Below, piece after piece: positions 55,635 to 63,070 of a stretch of 64,000 nt of DNA; position 1 is the first letter of the stretch; every line of letters starts with the position of its first letter. The notes below the pieces were generated by a model. That model ran no database searches. It was not told where the DNA came from and saw only the letters and a program-made list of their open reading frames with translations. A program made the position numbers and the translations under genes. Location of the stretch: assembly GCA_049487715.1 (NCBI GenBank), contig CP150556.1:310001-374000 (forward strand). The letters are read 5' to 3'. The stretch comes from Pycnococcus provasolii (taxonomy: Eukaryota; Chlorophyta; Pseudoscourfieldiophyceae; Pseudoscourfieldiales).

Positions 55635-56639
55635 TCACTCCGTCGTCGCGATGGGTGCGTCTGGCATACTCGCGTATTCGCTCCATGAGCCGTCGTAAAC
55701 GCTCCACGGCACAGCTGGCATGCCCGATTCCGCCGCCACAAGCTCCGTCGCGAGAGCTAGCGTACACGCAGTCACGCCCGTGCCGCAGCTGAATACGAGA
55801 GGCTTGCCAACTTTGGAAACGCCAGCGGCGTCGAAGCGCGCCTTGAGATCCTCGACGGGTGCCATCGTCGTGTACTTGTCTCCATCTGGCGTCTCCGCGG
55901 AAACGAGCAGAGAGCTGAACGGCACGTTTAGGCTACCCGGCGCGTGACCAGATGGCAGTCCAGGTCTGGGCTCAGGCTCCGTTCCACCGAAGCGTCCTGC
56001 GGATCGCGCATCCACAACCTGCACATTAGCCTGCCCGTCGTCAACCGCGCGTCGAACATCGTCAAAGTTGGAAATCCTACTTGCGTCGTACGTCGCCACT
56101 CCGGCACTCTCCGCGATACGCACGCCCTTCTCGACAGCTGCCAACCCCTCGCCGCTCTCAACCTCGCCACCACTGGCGATCCACGCGTTCAGTCCGCCGT
56201 CCAGCACGACGGGTGTGATCGGCATGGTGTCGTTTATGCGTAGACACGAGCACATCCACCAAAGACGCGGCGCGGCGAAGATGCCCGTTGCGTCGTAGCA
56301 CACGACGGTGTCGCCCTCCTCCACTCCTAAGTCAGCGAGAGCGAGGCACATGTCCGACGGTGTTGGGAGCATGTGCGGCATATTAGATGCTTTGTCGCAG
56401 ACGGCGTCGATGTCAAAGAATTGCGACGTGGGTATTCGCCTTTTGAGAAACTCAGCCGGACCCGAACGCTTGAGGAGAGGCATGTGCCACGAGCTGTCTA
56501 ATATTTTAACCTCGGACTTGCTCATGTTGTCCTTGAGCCACCGAGGTGAGACCAGAGGAGATGTGAGAGCAGCTGCCGTAGACGACATGGCGCGCGGTAT
56601 GGCACGTCGGACGGTGAGGCTTGTCGTGGTGGTCGCCAT
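55635..56639 (-). CDS. Thiosulfate/3-mercaptopyruvate sulfurtransferase (tandem rhodanese)
   Basis: A 334-aa protein with a mitochondrial-type presequence (MATTTTSLTVRRAIPRAMSS) followed by two rhodanese domains. Domain 1 (about 30-165) opens with VSPRWLKDN, holds DTVVCYDATGIFAAPRLWWM (inactive, Asp at the Cys position) and WIASGGEVESGEG. Domain 2 (about 185-325) has VQVVDARSAGRFGGTEPEPR, HAPGSLNVPF and the active loop FSCGTGVTACTLA with the catalytic Cys. CGTGVTA is the loop type of mercaptopyruvate sulfurtransferase (CGSGVTA), so 3-mercaptopyruvate is the likely donor. It transfers sulfur to cyanide or thiols in cysteine catabolism. The length fits the family. It is convergent with neuferricin, with about 46 bp between stops. 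Confidence 0.92.
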   Translation of the reverse strand: MATTTTSLTVRRAIPRAMSSTAAALTSPLVSPRWLKDNMSKSEVKILDSSWHMPLLKRSGPAEFLKRRIPTSQFFDIDAVCDKASNMPHMLPTPSDMCLALADLGVEEGDTVVCYDATGIFAAPRLWWMCSCLRINDTMPITPVVLDGGLNAWIASGGEVESGEGLAAVEKGVRIAESAGVATYDASRISNFDDVRRAVDDGQANVQVVDARSAGRFGGTEPEPRPGLPSGHAPGSLNVPFSSLLVSAETPDGDKYTTMAPVEDLKARFDAAGVSKVGKPLVFSCGTGVTACTLALATELVAAESGMPAVPWSVYDGSWSEYASMPDAPIATTE

Positions 56640-56982
56640 GATGGTTGGTGAAGTGAAGTGTGTTGGTCACGCAGGAAGCCGGGAGCGGAGGGGGAGGGGA
56701 TACCTGTTCCTTAGGGAACGTTTTTGGGTCCAGGAACAGACAGGCTGACAGGGCTCCCGAAATCCCGAACGTAAATGCCCCGCCTTGTGAGCCGGTAGAA
56801 ATCGAGTTCCCAAAAATTGGTCCCTCGCATTCTTACCGATAAAAAACAGCTTCCCTACCGACAAAAAACAGCTTCCCTCCCCCCCAGCCCCCGTACACCT
56901 CCCCCGCCTACAGTAAATTCCCTCGTGTGACGAAAACCGTTGGTTTCTCACATTTCACAACGCACAAGAAAAAGCAAACGAC
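56640..56982. other. Divergent spacer
   Basis: About 340 bp with duplicated TACCGA(T/C)AAAAAACAGCTTCCCT near 56836-56878 (two tandem copies of about 23 bp). Promoter region for both flanking genes. Confidence 0.5.
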
Positions 56983-58243
56983 ATGGCGTACTCAGCTGTC
57001 GCGCTCCTCGCATTCTTTGCCGCATTTCACAACGCCGATGGCGTCCTCAGTGGTGACTCGATGGCGACTGACGAGCCCATGATGATGGCACCCGAACCAG
57101 AATTCGATCTTGCGACTTCGCGCTCGCGTGTCAACCAAGATCCGGCGACGCTTACGCGCCCGGAGCTGCGATACGGAAACTACCTGCCGCTGCTCGGTCG
57201 TGGACGCAGGCTGCTCGACTCGGAGGAGGCTGCTGCTGCCCCCGAAGATGAGGAGGGAACGCTCGAGCTCGCGACGGAGCGTGGTCGTAAGTCTACCTCT
57301 AACCACCCAAAACACATACACAAAAATAAATCACTAACAACCTAACACACTAAATAAAACAGGTCTTGGCGGACGCACGGGCATGAACTTCGGAACGGGA
57401 ACGCTTTACACGCAGAACCGCTTCGACAACCGCCGTCATCTTCTGGAGGCGCATGACGACCATGACGACCACGACGACCACGACCACGACCACGAGGCGG
57501 AGGCGGAGGCGGAGGCGGAGGCGGAAGCGGAGCCTGCTGCTGCTGTCGTCGATGATGAGATGGCGTCGATGATGATGATGATGGCACCCGAGCCAGAATT
57601 CGATCTTGCGACGTCGCGCTCGCGTGTCAACCAAGATCCGGCGACGCTCTCGCGCCCGGAGCTGCGATTCGGAAACTACCTGCCGCTGCTCGGTCAAAGT
57701 GGACGCAAGCTACTCGAGGAGGCAGCCGCCCCCGCGCCGGAGGCTGGTGAGCTGGATCTTGCGACGGAGCGTGGTCGTTTGGGGGGCCGAACAGGCTTCA
57801 ATTTCGGATCGGGAACGCTTTACACGCAGAACCGCTTCGACAACCGCCGTCATCTTCTGGAGGCGCATGACGACCATGACGACCACGACGACCACGACCA
57901 CGACCACGACCACGAGGCGGAGGCGGAGCCTGCTGCTGCTGTCGTCGATGATGAGATGGCGTCGATGATGATGATGATGGCGCCCGAGCCAGAATTCGAT
58001 CTTGCGACTTCGCGCTCGCGTGTCAACCAAGATCCGGCGACGCTCTCGCGCCCGGAGCTGCGATTCGGAAACTACCTGCCGCTGCTCGGTCAAAGTGGAC
58101 GCAAGCTACTCGAGGAGGCAGCCGCCCCCGCGCCAGAGGCTGGTGAGCTGGATCTTGCGACGGAGCGTGGTCGTTTGGGGGGCCGAACAGGCTTCAATTT
58201 CGGATCGGGAACGCTTTACACGCAGAACCGCTTCGACAACTAA
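56983..58243 (+). CDS. Secreted His/Asp-rich repeat protein (2 exons)
   Basis: Exon 1 is 56983-57286 and exon 2 is 57363-58243; intron 57287-57362 (76 nt, GTAAGT...ATAAAACAG, phase 1) joins ELATERGR to LGGRTGMNFG. The product is 394 aa with a signal peptide (MAYSAVALLAFFAAFHNADG). Three copies of the unit EPEFDLATSRSRVNQDPATL ... PELRFGNYLPLLG are each followed by a dibasic RRLL/RKLL step and LATERGRLGGRTGFNFGSGT LYTQNRFDN. Between units lie runs of His/Asp (HDDHDDHDDHDHDH) then Glu/Ala, which should bind divalent metal. The last two units are nearly identical at DNA level. It may be a secreted or wall protein processed at the basic sites. I recognise no named family. Confidence 0.75.
57363..58243 (+). 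repeat. Large coding tandem duplication, about 394 bp period
   Basis: The segment from GTCTTGGCGG through the EPEFDLA unit is repeated almost exactly (CCAGAATTCGATCTTGCGAC recurs about 394 bp on). The copies differ mainly in the number of His/Asp and Glu/Ala codons. Confidence 0.85.
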
Positions 58244-58368
58244 GAATATGGGGAGAAAGAGAACAACAATTGAATGTACTGTTGCGCGTGTACCCGAGTT
58301 GCACTAAGAATTTGGGGAGAAATAGAACAACAATTGAATGTACTGTTGCGCGTGTACACGAGTTGCGC
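58241..58368 (+). repeat. 64-bp tandem duplication spanning the stop codon
   Basis: TAAGAATATGGGGAGAAA (from the stop codon at 58241) recurs at 58305 as TAAGAATTTGGGGAGAAA, followed in both copies by GAACAACAATTGAATGTACT. Confidence 0.85.
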
Positions 58369-58738
58369 AGTCAATACGTGTATGGCAATAATTTTTGAAA
58401 AACAAACAAACTTTTTTCTACGAGCAACAACACAACCAACACGTAAAAAATCTCACAATAAACTCCCAATCCCCAATTGAAGCCGACCGACCGATCAGGA
58501 ATCAGGATATTTTTCTCGGGGGATCTCTCGGCAGGTGCGCTAGAGGAAGCGGTGCGGTTGAGGTTTCGGATCGGTTCGGATCCGAGGATTACCCCAGTTC
58601 AAATCGCCGATGGAAATCATCCTCGTACGCCCTCCTTTGCCTCTCGCCCGTTCACCCGGTCACCCGGTCACCCCGACCTACTCATCCCACTCCATCACAA
58701 CCACTACAAACAAGTGCGTGATCACCACAATTACGACG
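58244..58738. other. Spacer between the two secreted repeat-protein genes
   Basis: Contains the second 64-bp unit, the left arm of an inverted repeat (58342-58428) and the promoter of the next gene. No further ORF is credible. Confidence 0.5.
58342..58428 (+). repeat. Inverted repeat, left arm
   Basis: ACTGTTGCGCGTGTACACGA onward through a T/A-rich AAACAAACAAAC stretch to GAGCAAC. Its reverse complement is found, with small indels, at 59569-59679. Confidence 0.8.
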
Positions 58739-59464
58739 ATGGCGATGAAGACGACGACGACGTTCTCTGCGATACTCGTGCTCCTCCTCGTGGCACTCTA
58801 CTACACGCCGCAGCAGGGCGCACTCGCGCAAGACACCGAGGCGGTAGCTACTCCTCCAGCAGGTCCTCTCGCTACCTTGATCACGCAATTCACATCCATG
58901 TCGCCCTTCGAGCTAATGAACATGACAATGCAAGCCCTTGTTGTAGCTCCACTTGTGGCTTTCGCACCTGCCGCGGAGCAATTCAACGCCAGCATCACCG
59001 AAACGCTGCGTGCCTTCGCACCTGCCGCGGAGGCTGCCGCGGAGCGCTTTCGCACCGACGCGGAGCGCCTTGGCGCCGAATTCAACGATACTTTACGTGC
59101 CTTCGCACCTGCCGGGGAGCTCTTTAACGCCAGCATCGTCGAAACGCTGCGTGCCTTCGAACCACTCACGGAACGTGTTAGCACCGACATCAACAATACG
59201 CTGCGTGCTTTTGCACCCGCCGCCGAAGACTTTGCTCGAGCCTTGAATGAAACGGGAGCAACACTTGCGCAGGCTGTTGCACCTGCCGCCGAAGAGTTTC
59301 GTCGAGCTGTTGCACCTGCCGCCGAAGACTTTGCTCGATTCGTGAATGAAACGGGAGCAAATGTGACTGCAGCCTTGGAGGCTGTGGCCCCCAACCGTAC
59401 TGCCAACACGAATCCAACGCGCAGGAACCTGCTCGACGCTGAGGTGGTTGCTGCCAACGCGTGA
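58739..59464 (+). CDS. Secreted Ala-rich amphipathic-helix repeat protein
   Basis: A 241-aa protein from ATG 58739 (MAMKTTTTFSAILVLLLVAL, signal peptide). The mature part is built of about 11-22-residue helical repeats with the core ETLRAFAPAAE (RAFAPAAEQFNASITETL, RAFAPAGELFNASIVETL, RAFEPLTERVSTDINNTL, RAFAPAAEDFARALNETG). Asn-x-Ser/Thr glycosylation sites occur in most repeats. The amphipathic periodicity recalls apolipoprotein- or LEA-like proteins, but no homology is claimed. It ends with the dibasic RRNLLDAEVVAANA, echoing the RRLL step in the neighbouring gene. It lies between the arms of an inverted repeat. Confidence 0.7.
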   Translation: MAMKTTTTFSAILVLLLVALYYTPQQGALAQDTEAVATPPAGPLATLITQFTSMSPFELMNMTMQALVVAPLVAFAPAAEQFNASITETLRAFAPAAEAAAERFRTDAERLGAEFNDTLRAFAPAGELFNASIVETLRAFEPLTERVSTDINNTLRAFAPAAEDFARALNETGATLAQAVAPAAEEFRRAVAPAAEDFARFVNETGANVTAALEAVAPNRTANTNPTRRNLLDAEVVAANA

Positions 59465-59751
59465 GGGTGATTGGGTGAACAAACGCTTGAAGAAGGGAAA
59501 TGGGGAATGGAGATGACGCGGACAATTTCTGTTGCGAGGCTGAACGAACAATTGTTGCTAATGTTGTTGTTGCTCAAGTAAAAAAAAAGTTCGTTTGTTT
59601 GGTTTTCCAAAAAAATAGTGCAGCTCACGAAATACTGCCATACACATTGACTGCGCAACTCGTGTACACACGCAACAGTAAAAGAAGTGTCTTTTAAATA
59701 CAAAACATGTTACTCTGGGCTTGATGATTTCTTCTACATTTGGATTACCAA
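59465..59751. other. Convergent spacer
   Basis: 3' flanks of the plus-strand Ala-rich gene and of the minus-strand coiled-coil gene. Contains the right arm of the inverted repeat. Confidence 0.5.
59569..59679 (-). repeat. Inverted repeat, right arm
   Basis: Reverse complement of 58342-58428. On the minus strand it lies downstream of the coiled-coil gene stop, as the left arm lies downstream of the His/Asp-rich gene stop on the plus strand. Confidence 0.8.
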
Positions 59752-61359
59752 TCAATATTGTTGTTGTACATGATGATGTTTTTGCTGCATGCGGCGTGCA
59801 TCCGCCAAACCTTTTCTAGCACGTGACGAAACGTCCACAATCTTCCTTCGAGCTGCAATGAGTGCACCGCGCAGCCGATCCGCCTCCTTGCGTGCATTGT
59901 GCTTCCGCGACTCGCCTGTAACCGTTGTCGCAGATCCTCCCTCCTCGCCTCTCTTGAGATCGTCGAGAACACGCGCAAGCCTGTGAGCACGCGTTCGCAT
60001 CTCACTCTCCGCCTTCTCAGCTTCAGACAGAGCTCGTCCCTTAGCGGCCATGGCATTTGCCGCACGCTCCGCCGTGGGGCTTAGCGATAGCGCAAGCCTT
60101 GCGCGCAAGTCCGCGCTTCTTGCCGCCGTTTCCGCAGCCACGCGTGCGGCGTACTCCGCCGCCGATCGACTATGATCTGCATGGTCCTCGACGACGCCCC
60201 TCACGCGATCATCATGTGACACTGAGGATGTCGTGGACACGGGCACAGCTGCCGCCGCCGCCGCCGCCGCCTCGCGCCTTTTCTCCTCCGCCTCGCGCCT
60301 TTTCTCCTCCGCCTCGCGCCTTCGCGCCTCTCGCCGTGCAGTCATCCTCTCGGCGAAGTTGTCACTCCACCTCTCCACATCCCCTCGCATGTCAGACACG
60401 GTGCCAGCGGTGTGCTCACGCGCCGCGCGCACGTCTGAGATCGCGTCGGCGGTCGTCTGGCGCGCTTCTTCCACCACCCCTCTCATGTGCGACTCGGAGT
60501 TGGCAGCCAAGCTTGCAGACATGGTCGCAATGTCGTCCATCTCGCCTCGCAAACGCTGCTGAAAGGCATGCGTCGACTCCACGTGTGTCGCGTGTCGCCT
60601 GCGCTCCGATGCCAGCGCCGCGCCCAGCTCGTCCGCCTCTGCGCGCGTGCGTGCTAGCGCCAGAGACGTTCGCTCGAGCTCTTCTTGCAAGGTTGCGACC
60701 TTGGTCTCATACTCCGCCTGCTGCTTTCGCATGGCAAGCTGCAGACGCTCGAGCTGTGCCATGCTTGCCGGCGAAGTTGCTTGCGACTGAAGTGCAGCCT
60801 TGCGCTCTCTCGCCGCAGCCGCCGCTTCCATCTGCAGCGAGGTAACAAGCTCCTCAAGCCGCGCAACCTCTGCAGCCTGCACGCGGGTAGCTTCCCTTGA
60901 CTCCGCGAGCTCTCGGTGCAGCCTTGCTACGTCGCGGTTATGCATGACCTGCGCCTGACTTGTCATTCTCAGGGCGCCCGCCTCGCGTGCAGCCACGGCT
61001 CGCTCGCGCGCGACGAGGCGTGCGTACCGCTCGTCCGACTCCCCCTGCTGCGGTAACTGCGAGTCGGTCGCCCAGCCAGCCCATCGCGTTGGTGGCACCG
61101 CGTGTTCGCCACCGCTGGTCCCTGCCGTATGCGACGTTCGTCCCGACGGCGGCAAGCCTTGGTCCGCCGCGGGGGCTGACCGCAGGTTGCGACTTTCCGT
61201 CGCAGCCGGCGCCTGCGTCAACGACGGTGTCGCAGCTCGTCGTGTGGGCACGATGCCACCTGGTCGCGCCGCGGGGCGCGAGCTCATCACGCGTGGGAGC
61301 GTCTGTCTGTCGCCATTCGTCCACGCGTTTGCAGGGCGCGCGTCTGAAGTTGGCGCCAT
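59752..61359 (-). CDS. Coiled-coil protein, 535 aa
   Basis: From ATG 61359 (MAPTSDARPANAWTNGDRQT). Residues 1-110 are disordered (Pro/Arg/Ser/Thr). Residues about 115-300 are a long coiled coil (ARLVARERAVAAREAGALRM, VARLEELVTSLQMEAAAAAR, ELERTSLALARTRAEADELG). Residues 300-390 hold a second helical region with an EEKRREAEEKRREA repeat and an Ala run. Residues 400-535 are further helices (RAHRLARVLDDLKRGEEGG) ending HHHVQQQY. No motor, kinase or membrane segment. A structural role at centrosome, basal body or cytoskeleton is possible but unproven. The frame is open upstream to an ATG at 62007, which is rejected because it overlaps the next gene's 3' end. Confidence 0.75.
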   Translation of the reverse strand: MAPTSDARPANAWTNGDRQTLPRVMSSRPAARPGGIVPTRRAATPSLTQAPAATESRNLRSAPAADQGLPPSGRTSHTAGTSGGEHAVPPTRWAGWATDSQLPQQGESDERYARLVARERAVAAREAGALRMTSQAQVMHNRDVARLHRELAESREATRVQAAEVARLEELVTSLQMEAAAAARERKAALQSQATSPASMAQLERLQLAMRKQQAEYETKVATLQEELERTSLALARTRAEADELGAALASERRRHATHVESTHAFQQRLRGEMDDIATMSASLAANSESHMRGVVEEARQTTADAISDVRAAREHTAGTVSDMRGDVERWSDNFAERMTARREARRREAEEKRREAEEKRREAAAAAAAAVPVSTTSSVSHDDRVRGVVEDHADHSRSAAEYAARVAAETAARSADLRARLALSLSPTAERAANAMAAKGRALSEAEKAESEMRTRAHRLARVLDDLKRGEEGGSATTVTGESRKHNARKEADRLRGALIAARRKIVDVSSRARKGLADARRMQQKHHHVQQQY

Positions 61360-62013
61360 GTCGGCACGTGCGCGCAAGCTGTCGTTCTTCTTGAGCGCGC
61401 CTAAAGTTACCGCCCGACGGAACGGAGCTTTCGCGTTTCGACGGCCGGCGTCGTGGGGTCGTCGAAAGCGAGGGGCGCAGTGGCAAAGTTGACCACCGCC
61501 GGGTGCGTTGCGGTTCGACGTGACGACACCGAGCAGATCGGGACGGGACGGATGGGGGCGTCGGAGCGTCCTCCCTCCGGCGGCCGATGGGCGACCGAGA
61601 GGGTGGTCAACACCACACCACACCACACCACACGTCGCCGGCCTCCGCGTCCGCTCGACTGCACGAGAGGAGAGAGACTTGACCAGCACCTCCTGCATAA
61701 CCACCCGCAGGCCGCAGGGGGGGTGCGACGGAAAGCGATGGCGTTGGTGCGACGAAAGGGACGACGACAACGACTTCAAGCGCAAGCGGAGCTCTCGCGA
61801 CGCCAGTGATTCGCGCACTAACGTAACAGAACCTTCGAAACCACTATAGTTAGCGACACGTACATACGCGCTGTGAATAGCGCCATTGAGGTGTGAGAGG
61901 TGAATTGGACGAAGTAAACCCCATTCCATTACTGAATGAGCAAATCCAGCTTTCACGTTTTCAAAGATAGCTTGTTCAGTGTGCGCTGAGGAGCTGTACG
62001 ACAACATAGACCT
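61360..62013. other. Upstream region of the coiled-coil gene
   Basis: About 650 bp between the coiled-coil start and the stop of the ATP synthase delta gene on the same strand. It includes CACCACACCACACCACACCA (about 61610-61631). No gene seen. Confidence 0.45.
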
Positions 62014-62808
62014 TTACGTGGTCTTCTCCAGAGCACTTTGCATGGCAGAGTACACCTCCACGCCAACCTGTGCGACCGCGCGCTCGTAGTCGTCATTCGC
62101 GGTGGAAGCCTTAGACTGGTACTCCGCGAGACCTTGCTTCACCATCTCCGGGTCAAGGTCTTCAAGCAAGACGCACTCTACGTATTAGAGTTTTAGTTCA
62201 GAGAGATATGCACGTTTGTTTGTGTGTGTGTGTGTGTGATGTTCGTACAGCGTGAGTTTTTTGAAACAATCACAAGAAAAGAAAGCAAAAAGACAAAAAA
62301 AAAAGAGGTATTGAGACGTACCCTGCGCCACGACGTCCGCCTGTCCATTAGCGTGCACGAACGCGAATCCGCCGTTAATAAAGTAGTTTGTAACGTCAGT
62401 GTCCCGCGTCTTGTGCACCTGCAGCACGCCCGGCTTGAGCTGCGCCACCGTGGGGACGTGGCCCGGAAGCACGCCAAAGTCGCCGGTGGAAGCCGGCGCG
62501 AGCACCATGTCCACTTCCTCGCGACTGTACACCGCCTGGTGCGGGAGCTGCAGGCTGAACGTGACCTTTTCCGGTATGGGCAGCGGCGTTCCGTCCTCGG
62601 CCGTGGCTGCTGGCGCGTTTCCGTAGTCTCCCTGGAAGGTGGGCGGGTCGAGTCCGCTGGGCGCCACATCCATGAATTTGGGCAGGTATGCCTTGCTTCC
62701 CACGGATGCCTCGGAGCCCTCAGCGAATAAGTTTGCTGCCGAGGTGCGCATTGCTCGCTGGTGTGGTAAGGTTGCTGCCCCTATGCGCCTGAGCATGGTA
62801 CCCAGCAT
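62014..62808 (-). CDS. Mitochondrial ATP synthase F1 delta subunit (2 exons)
   Basis: Exon 1 is 62322-62808 and exon 2 is 62014-62177; intron 62178-62321 (144 nt, GTACGT...ATACGTAG, phase 1) joins NGQADVVAQ to ECVLLEDLDPEMV. The 216-aa product begins with a mitochondrial presequence (MLGTMLRRIGAATLPHQRAM RTSAANLF). The beta-sandwich follows (KVTFSLQLPHQAVYSREEVD, GDFGVLPGHVPTVAQLKPGV L, NYFINGGFAFVHANGQADVV), then the C-terminal helical hairpin (AEYQSKASTANDDYERAVAQ). This subunit, homologous to bacterial epsilon, sits in the central rotor stalk and couples c-ring rotation to catalysis. The length and the VLPGHVP motif are typical. It is divergent from the ELP3-like gene. Confidence 0.93.
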
Positions 62809-62995
62809 GGCGACGCCTGGAAGACGGAGGGAGTGAAAACCCTCGCACGCACGCACGCACGCGAGGAGAGAAAACAGCCGGGGACGAATACGAGCCCGAG
62901 GCGAGGCGAGGCGGCTGAACCGGGGTCCCCTCCCTGCACTCCTCCTCCTGCCACCTGAGGCCTGGGGGGCCCGGGCATTGAAGAGGGCCCTTCCT

Positions 62996-63007
62996 ACCCT
63001 AACCCCC
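62996..63007 (+). promoter_or_regulatory. Telo-box-like element ACCCTAACCCCC
   Basis: Mid-way in the 262-bp divergent promoter between the ATP synthase delta and ELP3-like genes; followed at 63028-63036 by GTTAAGGTT, also seen upstream of other starts. Confidence 0.4.
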
Positions 63008-63070
63008 AACTCCATCCCCCGGAAGTTAGTTAAGGTTTAGGGGTTCACTTTTGTCCGTTCCCTCCTTTCC

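Noticed and set aside
58520-58620. Possible tRNA because of GGTTCGGATCC and AGTTCAAATCG strings
   Set aside because: No A-box at the right distance and no acceptor stem or anticodon arm could be drawn.
61360-62007. N-terminal extension of the coiled-coil protein to the ATG at 62007
   Set aside because: The extension has random composition, abuts the stop of the ATP synthase delta gene, and lacks the style of the disordered N-terminus that begins at 61359.
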